A DNA stretch of 64,000 bases from Kitasatospora indigofera. Lineage in GTDB: Bacteria > Actinomycetota > Actinomycetes > Streptomycetales > Streptomycetaceae. Positions 1-7,962 of this stretch are shown one piece after another. The stretch is from contig NZ_BNBO01000044.1 in the NCBI RefSeq assembly GCF_014655955.1, positions 1 through 64,000 of the forward strand, read 5' to 3'. The notes beneath the pieces are model-generated. The model was not told the DNA's origin, did not search any database, and worked only from the letters and a program-made list of their open reading frames with translations. A program made the translations under genes and the position numbers. The stretch's first letter is position 1. Every line of letters begins with the position of its first letter.

Positions 1-351
1 GAACGACAACGCGTCCGGCCCGTGCTCCTCCAGGATCGCCCGCAACCGCCGCGCGGTCTCCCCGATCGCCGCGTCCGCGCCGGTCGGCACGAGGGCCGCG
101 CCGCGCTCCTGCCGGACCAGCGCCGTCGTCAGCCGGCCGGGCGCGGCCAGCATGTCCGCGTGGGTGGCGCCCTTGGTGCAGAGCCGGCCGCGGTTGGCCG
201 GGTGGGTCTTGTCGCCGGAGGCCTTGACCACCGTGCGCCGTCCGGTACCGGTGTCGATCGTGACGTCGAGCAGCATGCCGCAGCCCACACCGCAGTACGA
301 GCAGACGGTTTTCACCGTGTCGGTGGTGCTCGGTGGGTTCGGTGCCGTCAC
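1..351 (-). CDS. molybdopterin oxidoreductase, nitrate reductase type, N-terminal part (cut by window edge)
   Basis: Only the first 117 codons are in the window; the gene runs off the left edge. Starting at the GTG at 351, the protein carries Cys17-x2-Cys20-x3-Cys24 followed by Cys58 in a GRLCTKG context. This is the [4Fe-4S] binding N-terminus of the bis-MGD molybdenum oxidoreductases (assimilatory nitrate reductase, formate dehydrogenase). The spacing and the Lys two residues after the fourth Cys fit the assimilatory nitrate reductase branch, which reduces nitrate to nitrite in the cytoplasm, but formate dehydrogenase cannot be excluded from so little sequence. A purine-rich GAGAAGGGG lies just upstream of the GTG. 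The frame stays open further upstream through a 15-bp repeat array, so a start farther upstream is possible. Confidence 0.8.
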   Translation of the reverse strand, partial: MTAPNPPSTTDTVKTVCSYCGVGCGMLLDVTIDTGTGRRTVVKASGDKTHPANRGRLCTKGATHADMLAAPGRLTTALVRQERGAALVPTGADAAIGETARRLRAILEEHGPDALSF

Positions 352-360
352 GGGCAGACC

Positions 361-420
361 CCTTCTCGGAAGACCGCTTGTCGGAGGACTGCTTGCCGGA
401 GAGCTGCTTGTCGGAGGACC
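361..420. repeat. 15-bp tandem repeat, 4 units
   Basis: Four head-to-tail 15-bp units (361-375, 376-390, 391-405, 406-420). Units two and four are nearly identical (GCTTGTCGGAGGAC core); one and three are diverged. The array sits immediately upstream of the oxidoreductase start, in its leader. Confidence 0.85.
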
Positions 421-591
421 GGGGAGTGCCGCCCGCACGGCGGGGGCGCGGTCGGCTGTCGGTGGGCGTGTCCCACGGGGGACCCTAGGCGGTGCCGGTT
501 GCGCGGACGTCACATCACCCGTGGCCAGGGGTTACGGCGGCCGCACAGCTGTGCCCGCCGAGCTGTGAGCCGGGTGGGCGCCCGGGCGCGG

Positions 592-1299
592 CTACACCGG
601 AACCTCGATCCCGAGCAGCTCCCGCAGGTCCCGCCGGCCCGCCGGCGTGGTCCGCAGGGCCCGGCCGGTGCCGATCCGCTCCACCCAGCGCAGTTCGAAG
701 GCGCGCCGGCAGAGCGCCGCCCCGGCGGCCCCGGCGAGGTGGGTGCGGCGCTCGGTCCAGTCGAGGCAGCCGCGGACCACCGGGCGGGACCCTTTCAGCT
801 CGGCCGCCGTGACTCCCAGCCCGGCGAGCCAGTCCAGGCCGGCCGGTGTGAGGACGAGCCCGGCGTCGTCCGCGACCAGCCCCCGGGCCAGCGCGGCGTC
901 GGCGACGGCCACCCCGAGCCGCCCGGCGAGGTGGTCGTAGCAGGTCCGGGCCCGGGCCTCGGCGCCGTGCCGGCCGGACTCCCGCAGCCCCTTGGGCCCG
1001 GCGGCGGCCGCGCCCGGCCCGGGAACGTCCGGCGCCCCGGCGGCGTAGGAGCAGAGGTCCTCGATCATGGTCGCGGTGTCCGGGCCGGCCAGCCGGAGGT
1101 AGCGGTGCCGGCCCTGCCGTTCCTCGGCCAGCAGACCGCCCGCGACCAGCCGGGAGAGGTGCTCGCTGGCGGTGGACGGCGAGACCCCGGCGTGCCGGGC
1201 CAGCTCGCCCGCGGTCCAGGCCCGGCCGTCCAGCAGGGCCAGGCAGAACGCGGCCCGGGTCCGGTCGGCGAGCAGTCCGGCGATCCCGGCGAGTGACAT
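592..1299 (-). CDS. ArsR-type winged-helix regulator
   Basis: A 235-residue protein with an ArsR-like winged helix at its N-terminus: a helix-turn-helix around LARHAGVSPSTASEHLSRL and a following wing (EERQGRHRYLRL). The C-terminal 150 residues hold a second, unassigned helical region rich in Arg, Trp and Cys; the residues CYDHLAGRLGVAVAD are a recurrent motif in this Streptomyces ArsR subfamily. The MSLAGI start at 1299 is chosen because the 12 codons above it look like leader; a start at 1335 is also open. It lies between the oxidoreductase and the DinB gene and shares an operon with neither. Ligand unknown; no obvious metal-binding Cys pair is seen in the recognition helix. Confidence 0.8.
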   Translation of the reverse strand: MSLAGIAGLLADRTRAAFCLALLDGRAWTAGELARHAGVSPSTASEHLSRLVAGGLLAEERQGRHRYLRLAGPDTATMIEDLCSYAAGAPDVPGPGAAAAGPKGLRESGRHGAEARARTCYDHLAGRLGVAVADAALARGLVADDAGLVLTPAGLDWLAGLGVTAAELKGSRPVVRGCLDWTERRTHLAGAAGAALCRRAFELRWVERIGTGRALRTTPAGRRDLRELLGIEVPV

Positions 1300-1664
1300 G
1301 CGTCCATGATGCGCGCCGGACGCTCCGGCGGGCACCGAACGGTCGAACTGTTGGTCGGAACCACCGGGATCGTCCGCCGGACCGGCCTCCCGGACCGGCT
1401 TCCCCGACCGGCTCCCCGGACCCGTTCCCCGGACCGACCCCTCGCCCCCGCCCCGCCCCGCGCTGCGGCCGTCGGCCCGGACCGGACCGGCGGTCGGGGC
1501 CGGTACCGCCGGCCGTCCCGGTGGGCCGAACCGGGGACGGTCCGGCCCGGTTCCGGGAACCGGCCCGCACCCTGTGGTTGGCTGGCAGCCGGGCCGGCGC
1601 GGCCCGGGGGCCCGCCCGCACCGGCCGCCGCCCTTACCCGTTGGACGTCAGAGGAGGCAGTGCC
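1300..1664. other. intergenic region without a gene
   Basis: Between the divergent ArsR and DinB genes. Mostly C/G runs built from repeated CCGGACC and CCCCGACC words. No convincing ORF, RNA or operator. A strong GAGGAGG ribosome site for the DinB gene lies at 1651-1657. Confidence 0.5.
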
Positions 1665-2174
1665 ATGTCGGCTCTTCGGGAGGCTCCCGCCGGCGAGCGC
1701 GCCGATCTGCTCGAGTCGCTCGCACGGCACCGGGGCTTCCTCCGGCAGACCGTCCAGGGCCTCACCGACGAGGAGGCGGCCCGCCGGACCACGGTCAGCG
1801 AACTCTGCCTGGGCGGCCTGATCAAGCACGTGGCCGGCGTCGAGGCGGGCTGGCTGCGCTTCGCGGTCGGTGGTGCCGAGTCGATGGCGAGCGACCCGGT
1901 GGACTGGGAGAACCAGTTCCGGATGATCGGGGACGAGACGCTGGCCGGACTGCTCGACGAGTACGAGCGGGTGGCCCGGCGGACGGACGAGCTGGTGGCG
2001 ACGCTCCCCGACCTGGACGCGGCCCATCCGCTCCCGCAGGCACCGTGGTTCGAGCCCGGGGCGCGGTGGTCGGTGCGGCGGGTGGTGCTGCACGTCATCG
2101 CCGAGACCGCGCAGCACGCGGGGCACGCCGACATCATCCGGGAGTCCCTCGACGGCGCCAAGACCATGGGGTAG
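1665..2174 (+). CDS. DinB/YfiT-type four-helix protein (DUF664-like)
   Basis: A 169-residue protein of the DinB superfamily, small metal-binding four-helix bundles that in actinobacteria include mycothiol-dependent transferases. His44 in the LIKHVAGVE segment and the late HVIAETAQHAGHADIIRE segment give the His residues that bind the divalent metal in this fold. The length is typical. The start is fixed by GAGGAGG eight bases upstream of the ATG. The reaction is unknown; mycothiol-linked thiol transfer is the family-level guess. It stands alone and precedes a MarR gene with its own promoter. Confidence 0.82.
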   Translation: MSALREAPAGERADLLESLARHRGFLRQTVQGLTDEEAARRTTVSELCLGGLIKHVAGVEAGWLRFAVGGAESMASDPVDWENQFRMIGDETLAGLLDEYERVARRTDELVATLPDLDAAHPLPQAPWFEPGARWSVRRVVLHVIAETAQHAGHADIIRESLDGAKTMG

Positions 2175-2231
2175 CTGCCGGCCGGGCACTTCCTGCCCTC
2201 GGGCGAGGTCCGCCCCCGGATCCCGGTCCTG

Positions 2232-2253
2232 TTCCGGATAATCCGCTACGGAC
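2232..2253 (+). promoter_or_regulatory. putative MarR operator over its own promoter
   Basis: TTCCGGA followed by ATCCGCTACGGAC (2241-2253). A close match recurs at 2784-2806 before the exporter gene. It overlaps the -35 region of a candidate promoter whose -10 is TATGCT (2263-2268), which would place the transcript start at or next to the ATG at 2276. Confidence 0.5.
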
Positions 2254-2275
2254 CGAATTGCCTATGCTGGTGGGC

Positions 2276-2764
2276 ATGACCGCCATGGCGCCCGCGCGCA
2301 ACCAACCGGACCTGTCCTTCCTGCTGGACCACACCAGTCACGTCCTGCGGACCCGGATGTCGGCCGCGCTGGCCGAGATCGGACTCACCGCCCGGATGCA
2401 CTGCGTGCTGGTCCACGCCCTGGAGGAGGAGCGCACCCAGATCCAGCTGGCCGAGATCGGCGGCATGGACAAGACCACCATGGTGGTGACGGTGGACGCG
2501 CTGGAGGAGGCCGGCCTGGCCGAGCGCCGCCCCTCCGCCAAGGACCGGCGGGCCCGGATCATCGCGGTCACCGAGGAGGGCGCGCGGGTGGCCGGGCAGA
2601 GCCGGTCGATCGTGGACGCGGTGCACCGGGAGGCGCTGGCGGAGCTGCCGGAGAGCGAGCGGGAGGTCTTCCTGCGGGTGCTGAACCGGCTGGTCGGCGG
2701 GCCGCTGGCCACCCCGGCCGAGAACCCCCAGCCGGTCCGCCGGGCGCGGCAGCGCAGCAAGTAG
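2276..2764 (+). CDS. MarR family regulator
   Basis: A 162-residue MarR winged-helix repressor: dimerisation helices at the N-terminus, recognition region IQLAEIGGMDKTTMVVTVDALEEAGLAER around residues 60-90, and the wing signature RPSAKDRRARIIAVTEEG. The start at 2276 is preferred because a TATGCT -10 lies about 8 bases upstream, suggesting a leaderless mRNA; the in-frame ATG at 2264 lies inside that -10. It is followed after 75 bp by a DHA2 drug exporter on the same strand, and a shared 13-bp motif precedes both genes. The simplest reading is an autoregulated repressor of the exporter, relieved by an exporter substrate. The inducer is unknown. Confidence 0.88.
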   Translation: MTAMAPARNQPDLSFLLDHTSHVLRTRMSAALAEIGLTARMHCVLVHALEEERTQIQLAEIGGMDKTTMVVTVDALEEAGLAERRPSAKDRRARIIAVTEEGARVAGQSRSIVDAVHREALAELPESEREVFLRVLNRLVGGPLATPAENPQPVRRARQRSK

Positions 2765-2783
2765 GTCCGAAGAGGATCGTCTA

Positions 2784-2806
2784 TTACGGAACTATCTGCT
2801 ACGGTC
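2784..2806 (+). promoter_or_regulatory. putative MarR operator before the exporter
   Basis: TTACGGA then ATCTGCTACGGTC (2794-2806), which matches the motif at 2232-2253 in 11 of 13 bases over the ATCYGCTACGGWC core. It lies 34 bp upstream of the exporter ATG, where a repressor would block transcription. Confidence 0.5.
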
Positions 2807-2839
2807 TCTCTCGTTGACCTCATCCGACGGGAGAGACCC

Positions 2840-4366
2840 ATGCCTGCCACGCCCGTAGTCTCCGATTCCCCCGGCTCCACCCCGCTCTCCGGCTCCACCC
2901 CCCTGCCCGGTGCCGATCCGCTCGCCGGGCCGGCCGCACCCGCCGGGCCGCGCTCGCGCGGGCTCGCCCTCGCGGTGATCGCCAGCGGGATGCTGATGAT
3001 CGTCCTCGACGGCAGCGTCGTGACCGTGGCGATGCCGGCCGTCCAGCGGGACCTGGGCTTCTCCCCGGCGGGGCTGAGCTGGGTGGTCAACGCCTACCTG
3101 ATCGCCTTCGGCAGCCTGCTGCTGCTGGCCGGGCGGCTCGGTGACCTGCTCGGCCGCAAGCGGATGTTCCTGGCCGGCACCGCGGTCTTCACCGCGGCCT
3201 CGCTCCTGGCGGGCGTGGCCGGCTCGCCGGCCGTGCTGGTCCTCGCCCGGTTCCTGCAAGGGGTCGGCAGCGCGATGGCCGCCGCCGTCAGCCTCGGCAT
3301 CCTGGTGACGCTGTTCGTCGAGCCCGCCGAGCGGGCGAAGGCGATAGCCGTCTTCAGCTTCACCGGCGCGGCGGGCGCCTCGATCGGCCAGGTGCTCGGC
3401 GGGGTGCTCACCGACGCGCTGAACTGGCACTGGATCTTCATCATCAACCTGCCGATCGGACTCGCGGCGCTGGCCGGCGCCAAGCTGGTGCTCCCGGCGG
3501 ACAAGGGGTCCGGCCTCGCGGCCGGGGCCGACGTGATCGGCGCGCTGCTCGTCACCGCCGGGCTGATGCTGGGGATCTACACCGTCGTCAAGGTCGGCGA
3601 GCAGGGCTGGACCTCGGCGCGGACGCTCGGCCTCGGTGCGCTCTCGGTCGCCCTGCTGGCCGGTTTCGTCGTCCGGCAGGCCACCGCGCGGACCCCGCTG
3701 ATGCCGCTGCGGGTGCTCCGGCCGCGCGGCGTCCGGGGGGCCAACCTGGTCCAGGTCCTGATGGTCGCCGCGCTCTTCTCGTTCCAGGTCCTGGTCGCGC
3801 TGTACCTGCAGCAGGTGCTCGGCTACAGCGCCGCCCGGACGGGTCTGGCGATGCTCCCGGCGGCCGTGGTGATCGGCGCGGTGTCGCTCGGCGTCTCGGC
3901 CCGCCTCAACGCCCGCTTCGGCGAACGGAACGTCCTGCTGGCGGGGCTGGCCCTGCTGGTCGGCGTCCTCGGCCTGCTGGTCCGGATCCCCGTGCACGCC
4001 GACTACGTCACCGACCTGCTTCCGGTGATGCTGCTCGCGGCGGGCTTCGGGCTCGCCCTGCCCGCGCTGACCACGCTCGGGATGTCCGGCGCCGGGGCCG
4101 ACGACGCCGGGCTCGCGTCCGGACTGTTCAACACCACCCAGCAGATCGGCATGGCGCTCGGGGTCGCGGTGCTCTCCACCCTGGCCGCCTCCCGCACCGA
4201 CGGTCTGCTCGCGGACGGCCGCAGCCGCGCCGAGGCGCTGACCGGCGGCTACCACCTCGCGTTCGCGGTCGGTGCCGGACTGCTGGTCACCGCCTTCGTG
4301 CTGGCCCTCGTGATGCTCCGGGCGCCGGGGAAGGCCACCGCGCCGGCCGCGCCGCAGGGGCTCTGA
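2840..4366 (+). CDS. MFS drug exporter, DHA2 (EmrB/QacA) family
   Basis: A 508-residue inner-membrane proton antiporter with about 14 hydrophobic segments, as in the DHA2 family. After a Pro/Ser-rich cytoplasmic tail it shows motif D1 (LDGSVVTVAMPAVQ), motif A between helices 2 and 3 (GRLGDLLGRKRMF) and motif C-like GAAGASIGQVLGGVL in helix 5. It is expected to expel amphiphilic drugs or an endogenous metabolite. GGGAGAG lies seven bases before the ATG. It follows a MarR gene and is probably its target. A perfect 44-bp palindrome terminates it. Confidence 0.92.
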   Translation: MPATPVVSDSPGSTPLSGSTPLPGADPLAGPAAPAGPRSRGLALAVIASGMLMIVLDGSVVTVAMPAVQRDLGFSPAGLSWVVNAYLIAFGSLLLLAGRLGDLLGRKRMFLAGTAVFTAASLLAGVAGSPAVLVLARFLQGVGSAMAAAVSLGILVTLFVEPAERAKAIAVFSFTGAAGASIGQVLGGVLTDALNWHWIFIINLPIGLAALAGAKLVLPADKGSGLAAGADVIGALLVTAGLMLGIYTVVKVGEQGWTSARTLGLGALSVALLAGFVVRQATARTPLMPLRVLRPRGVRGANLVQVLMVAALFSFQVLVALYLQQVLGYSAARTGLAMLPAAVVIGAVSLGVSARLNARFGERNVLLAGLALLVGVLGLLVRIPVHADYVTDLLPVMLLAAGFGLALPALTTLGMSGAGADDAGLASGLFNTTQQIGMALGVAVLSTLAASRTDGLLADGRSRAEALTGGYHLAFAVGAGLLVTAFVLALVMLRAPGKATAPAAPQGL

Positions 4367-4374
4367 CGCGAAGC

Positions 4375-4418
4375 CGGCCGGGGCCGACCTCTCCGGCCGG
4401 AGAGGTCGGCCCCGGCCG
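4375..4418. terminator. bidirectional terminator, perfect 44-bp palindrome
   Basis: Every base from 4375 to 4396 pairs with 4397 to 4418 (22-bp stem, no loop bases beyond the turn). It lies just after the exporter stop and before the convergent TetR gene, so it can serve both strands. Confidence 0.85.
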
Positions 4419-4419
4419 T

Positions 4420-4455
<36 letters not shown>

Positions 4456-4471
4456 GACGGGCGGTGGGTGG

Positions 4472-5278
4472 CTACCGCGCGCTGTTCGGGCCCAGCTCCC
4501 GCAGGACGCCGCCGAGTTCGTCGGGCGTGAGCGGCGGTGCGGGCAGTGCGGGGCCGGCGGCCCCGGCCCGCAGGCCGTCCAGGAACAGGGCCAGGTAGCG
4601 GCGCCAGGAGGCGGGGGCGGTGGCGGCCAGCGCGGGGACGGCCCGGCCGAGGGCGGCCAGCGAGAACAGCAGGTCCTCGGTGGTGACGTCGCCGCGCACG
4701 GTGCCCTGCCGCCGGGCCCGCCCGAGCAGCAGGTCGACCGTCTCCCGGTTGCTCACGTGCAGGGCCTCCAGCGAGGCGACGCCCTGGATCGCGGTGGTCA
4801 TCAGGTCGGTGGTGCCGCGGTCCGCGGCCAGGCCGGCGAAGACGGTGTCGAGGTAGCCGGTGAGGCCTGCCCAGGCGTCCTCGGTCTCCCGGGCCAGCTC
4901 GCCCGCCCGGAGGGTCTCGGCCAGCGAGTCGCGGAAGACCGCCTCGATCAGCGCCGCCCGGTTCGGGAAGTGCCGGTACAGCGTGGCGTTGCCGACGCCG
5001 GCGCGGCGGGCGATCTCGTCCAGCGGCGCGTCCAGCCCCTGCTCGGCGAAGGCCTCCCGGGCCGCGGTGGTCAGCAGCTCGCGGTTGCGGCGGGCGTCCC
5101 GCCGCAGGGCGGGCGGGCGGCGGGCGACGGCCGGCTCCGGTGCGGACACCGGGTGCTGTTCCGCGGTGTCCGTGGGCCCGGTGTCCGTGGGCCCGGTGTC
5201 CGTGGGCCCGGTGTTCGCGTGTTCGGTGCCCAAGTCCTCGGTGCTCAAGGCCACTCCCTGGATGAATTCGGGGAGCAT
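4472..5278 (-). CDS. TetR family regulator with repetitive N-terminal tail
   Basis: A TetR repressor: the helix-turn-helix spans about residues 60-110, with the characteristic recognition helix GVGNATLYRHFPNRAALIEAVF. The C-terminal ligand domain is of the kind common in streptomycete TetR proteins. If translation starts at 5278 the first 60 residues are a disordered tail holding three tandem GPTDT copies encoded by a 15-bp DNA repeat. A GTG at 5254 is an alternative start. One operator-like palindrome sits on the 5278 start codon and another lies 44 bp away toward the divergent hydrolase gene. It therefore probably represses both itself and that hydrolase. Confidence 0.88.
   Translation of the reverse strand: MLPEFIQGVALSTEDLGTEHANTGPTDTGPTDTGPTDTAEQHPVSAPEPAVARRPPALRRDARRNRELLTTAAREAFAEQGLDAPLDEIARRAGVGNATLYRHFPNRAALIEAVFRDSLAETLRAGELARETEDAWAGLTGYLDTVFAGLAADRGTTDLMTTAIQGVASLEALHVSNRETVDLLLGRARRQGTVRGDVTTEDLLFSLAALGRAVPALAATAPASWRRYLALFLDGLRAGAAGPALPAPPLTPDELGGVLRELGPNSAR
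5166..5210. repeat. 15-bp tandem repeat inside the TetR gene, 3 units
   Basis: GTGTCCGTGGGCCCG occurs three times exactly, with a decayed fourth copy at 5211-5225. The period is five codons, so copy number can change without breaking the frame; it encodes GPTDT repeats. Confidence 0.9.
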
Positions 5279-5328
5279 TCCCCGGTTCGGATGCTATCGT
5301 CCTGAAGGAAACCGGGGAGTCATCCCCG
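5269..5328. promoter_or_regulatory. paired palindromic operators between TetR and hydrolase genes
   Basis: Two boxes with the same 6-bp arms and 4-bp spacer: CGGGGA-GCAT-TCCCCG (5269-5284) and CGGGGA-GTCA-TCCCCG (5313-5328). Their centres are 44 bp apart, close to four helical turns, so two repressor dimers could bind the same face of the DNA. Box one covers the TetR start codon; box two lies 33 bp before the hydrolase start. Confidence 0.7.
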
Positions 5329-5360
5329 TTTTGTCCGTCCGGGGGGAAGGCAGGGCAGTC

Positions 5361-6197
5361 ATGGAACAGCGCGCACTGGTGATCGGCGGCGGCGGGATCG
5401 TCGGCTGCGCCTGGGCGGCCGGCCTGCTGGCCGGCCTGGCGCAGGCGGGTGCCGACCTCTCCGGCGCCGACCTGGTCGTCGGCACCTCGGCCGGCGCCCT
5501 GCTGGGCGCCCAGCTGACTTCGGGGGTCACGCCGGCGGAGCTGCACCGGCAGCAGCTCGGCGACCCGGCCGACGCGCCCGCCGTCGGCATCACCGCCGTC
5601 CAGGGGGCCAGGTTCCTGCTGGCGGCGCTCGCCGGCAGCCAGCAGCGTGCCGTCCGACGGCTGGGGCGGGCGGCCCTGGCCGCGCGGACCGTCCCCGAGG
5701 AGGACGTGCTCGCCGTCGTCGGGTCCCTGGTCCGGGTGACCGAATGGCCCGGCCGGCCGCTGCGCCTGGTCGCGGTGGACGCGCGCACCGGTGCCCCGGC
5801 CGTCCTCGACGCCGGCAGCGGCGTCGGCCTGGTCAGGGCGGTCGCCGCGAGCTGCGCGCTGCCGATCGTCTGGCCGCCGATCACGGTCGGCCGACAACGG
5901 CTGGTCGACGGTGGCATCCGGTCGACCGCCAACGCCGACCTGGCGCGCGGTCACCGCCGGATCGTGGTGATCGCGCCGGTGCCCAGCCCTCCCGGCCCGA
6001 GCCCGAGCGCCGCCCGGCAGGCGGCGGAGCTGCGGGACGGCGGCGCCGAGGTCGTCCTGCTCGTTCCGGGGCGGGAGGCCCGCCGGGTGTTCGGCCGCAA
6101 GCTGATGGACCCCGCCCGCCGGGCGGCCGCCGCCGCGGCCGGCCACGCGGAGGGCCTGGCCCGGGCCGCCGAGGTGGCCGCGGTGTGGCAGGGCTGA
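5361..6197 (+). CDS. patatin-like phospholipase
   Basis: A 278-residue cytoplasmic acyl hydrolase of the patatin/RssA type. It shows the oxyanion loop GGGGIVG near residue 10, the nucleophile elbow GTSAG (Ser about residue 47) and the catalytic Asp in LVDGGIRS around residue 190. No signal peptide or membrane segment is seen. These enzymes use a Ser-Asp dyad to cleave phospholipid or lipid esters; the substrate here is unknown. The start follows a purine-rich ribosome site (GGGGGGAAGG, 5341-5350). Divergent from the TetR gene and probably repressed by it through the boxes at 5269-5328. Confidence 0.87.
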   Translation: MEQRALVIGGGGIVGCAWAAGLLAGLAQAGADLSGADLVVGTSAGALLGAQLTSGVTPAELHRQQLGDPADAPAVGITAVQGARFLLAALAGSQQRAVRRLGRAALAARTVPEEDVLAVVGSLVRVTEWPGRPLRLVAVDARTGAPAVLDAGSGVGLVRAVAASCALPIVWPPITVGRQRLVDGGIRSTANADLARGHRRIVVIAPVPSPPGPSPSAARQAAELRDGGAEVVLLVPGREARRVFGRKLMDPARRAAAAAAGHAEGLARAAEVAAVWQG

Positions 6198-6304
6198 GCG
6201 CGGGGCCGATCGCGTGGCCGGTGGGCGGGCCCGGAGGGCGGCGTACCGGCGGTACGGGGCGCGGCGCGCGGGGGAGAGTTGGTCCGGCCCGGGTTGTCCA
6301 GGGG

Positions 6305-7609
6305 TCAGCCCAGGCCGGACCGCAGTGCCGTCACCCGGTCCGCGGCGGCGGTGAACTCGTCACGGTCGAGCCGGCCGCTGGTCAGGGCCTCGGCCAGGGC
6401 CGCCGTGGCCTGCTCGCCCTGGCCGGTGTCCCGGGCCGAGCAGAGCAGCAGGTCCATGCCCGCGAGGGCGGCCGCCACCGCGCGCCGGCCGGTGGTGCCG
6501 ACCGCCTGGAGGGCGCCGGCCTCCAGGGCGTCCGTGATGGTGACCCCCTCGAAGCCGATCCGCTCCCGCAGCTCCCGCTGCACCACCGTGGCCGACAGGC
6601 CGGCCGGGTGGTCCGGGTCCAGGGCCGGGTAGACGGCCCAGGACAGCATGACGAGCCCGACGTCCGCCGCGACCGCGTCCGGGTAGGGCGCCTCGTCGAC
6701 ATCCCGAAGCCTGCTCAGCCCGGCCGGCAGGGTCACCGGGCCGGTGTCGGTGTTGCTGTTCGCCGGCGCCGTGCCGAGCCCCGGGAAGTGCTTGGCGGTG
6801 GCGGCGACGCCGGTCCTCTGCTGGGCCTTGATGAACGCCGTGCCGAGGGCCGCGACGACATCGGGGTCGGAGCTGAAGGACCGTTCGGCGCGGTCGGCGA
6901 AGTTGCCGGGAACGTCGTAGACGTCGAGCACCGGGGCGAGGTTGACGTTGAGTCCGACCCCGGCCAGGTTGGTGCCCGCGCCGGTGCCGGCCTCGGTCGC
7001 GGCCGCCACCGGGTCGGCGGCCTGTCCGATCCGCCGGGCGGACAGCTCGGGGGCGCCGGGCAGCCGCCGCACCAGGCCGCCCTCCTGATCGGTCATCAGC
7101 AGCAGGGGGGCCTGCACCGGGCTCTGCTGCTGCGCCTCGCGCAGCTGCCGGACGACCGAGCGCAGCTGCTCGGGGCTGGAGACGTTCTCGCCGAAGAAGA
7201 TCACCCCGGCCGCCAGCCCCGCGCGGATGTCCGCGAGCAGGGCGGGCGGCGGCGTCAGGCCCGGGTAGGAGTAGACGACCCGCCGGCCGGCCAGCTGGGC
7301 CGGGGTCGGCCCGTCCGTCCCCTCGTCGGAGCCGGCCGTGCCGGTGGGCTGCGGTGCGGTGGGGTTCAGGGTCGGTGCTCCCCTGCTCGGAGTCGGACTC
7401 GGCGCGGGCGTGGCGGTGGTGGTGGCCGTCGGGGTGGTGGCGGCCGGCGCCGAGCCGTCCGGCGCGGCCGGTGAGCCGGTGCCGGTGGGAGCGGCGGTCG
7501 TCCGCGCCGTCCCGGTACCGGTGCCCGGCGGGGAGCCGCAGGATGTCACCGTGCCGGAAGCCAGCAGGAGGGCGAGCGCGGTGACGACCCATCCGGTCCG
7601 CAACGACAT
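6305..7609 (-). CDS. GH3 beta-N-acetylhexosaminidase-like lipoprotein
   Basis: A 434-residue exported protein. The first 25 residues form a lipoprotein signal peptide ending in a VTSC lipobox, followed by about 80 residues of Thr/Pro/Ala-rich linker. The catalytic part is a glycoside hydrolase family 3 barrel of the NagZ type: LLLMTDQEGGLVRRLPGAP, the KHFPGLG loop, and FEGVTITDALEAGAL, whose Asp is the nucleophile. NagZ enzymes remove N-acetylglucosamine from muropeptides or other glycans. The usual DSH loop dyad reads NSNTD here, so the acid/base group may differ. Monocistronic, with no obvious operator. Confidence 0.85.
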   Translation of the reverse strand: MSLRTGWVVTALALLLASGTVTSCGSPPGTGTGTARTTAAPTGTGSPAAPDGSAPAATTPTATTTATPAPSPTPSRGAPTLNPTAPQPTGTAGSDEGTDGPTPAQLAGRRVVYSYPGLTPPPALLADIRAGLAAGVIFFGENVSSPEQLRSVVRQLREAQQQSPVQAPLLLMTDQEGGLVRRLPGAPELSARRIGQAADPVAAATEAGTGAGTNLAGVGLNVNLAPVLDVYDVPGNFADRAERSFSSDPDVVAALGTAFIKAQQRTGVAATAKHFPGLGTAPANSNTDTGPVTLPAGLSRLRDVDEAPYPDAVAADVGLVMLSWAVYPALDPDHPAGLSATVVQRELRERIGFEGVTITDALEAGALQAVGTTGRRAVAAALAGMDLLLCSARDTGQGEQATAALAEALTSGRLDRDEFTAAADRVTALRSGLG

Positions 7610-7962
7610 GGCCTTCTCCTCCTGCGCCGTCCGGTCCGCCGGCGAGCCGGGCGGCTGCGCGGGGGCGGGGCTCCGGGAAGGTTCCGAGCGGCGAAGGGCC
7701 TGGTCGCGGCGGTGACCGCCGGCGGCCCGCCCTTGCCATGTCCTTTCAAGCTACGCTCCGCGCGGCCGTTTGCGGCCGAGCCGCGAGGGCGGGCGGGACT
7801 GGTGTCGTCCTGCCGGCCCGGTCCTGCCCCGGTCCTGTCCCGGTGGTGGCGCCGGGGACGCGGGCGGCGGACCCGGGAGAGCCCGGCCGGCCCCCGGTGC
7901 GGTGGTCGGCGGTCCGTGGTCGGTGGTCGGTGGTCGGTGGTCGGTGGTCAGTGCGCCGGTGG
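7610..7962. repeat. intergenic region with 7-bp and 15-bp tandem repeats
   Basis: No gene. From 7901 to about 7949 there is a (GGTGGTC)-type 7-bp array with some decayed units. It runs into two exact 15-bp units, GGTGGTCAGTGCGCC at 7943-7957 and 7958-7972. The second carries the stop codon (7963-7965) of the next gene, so the first is a downstream duplication of that gene's last codons and stop. Confidence 0.75.
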
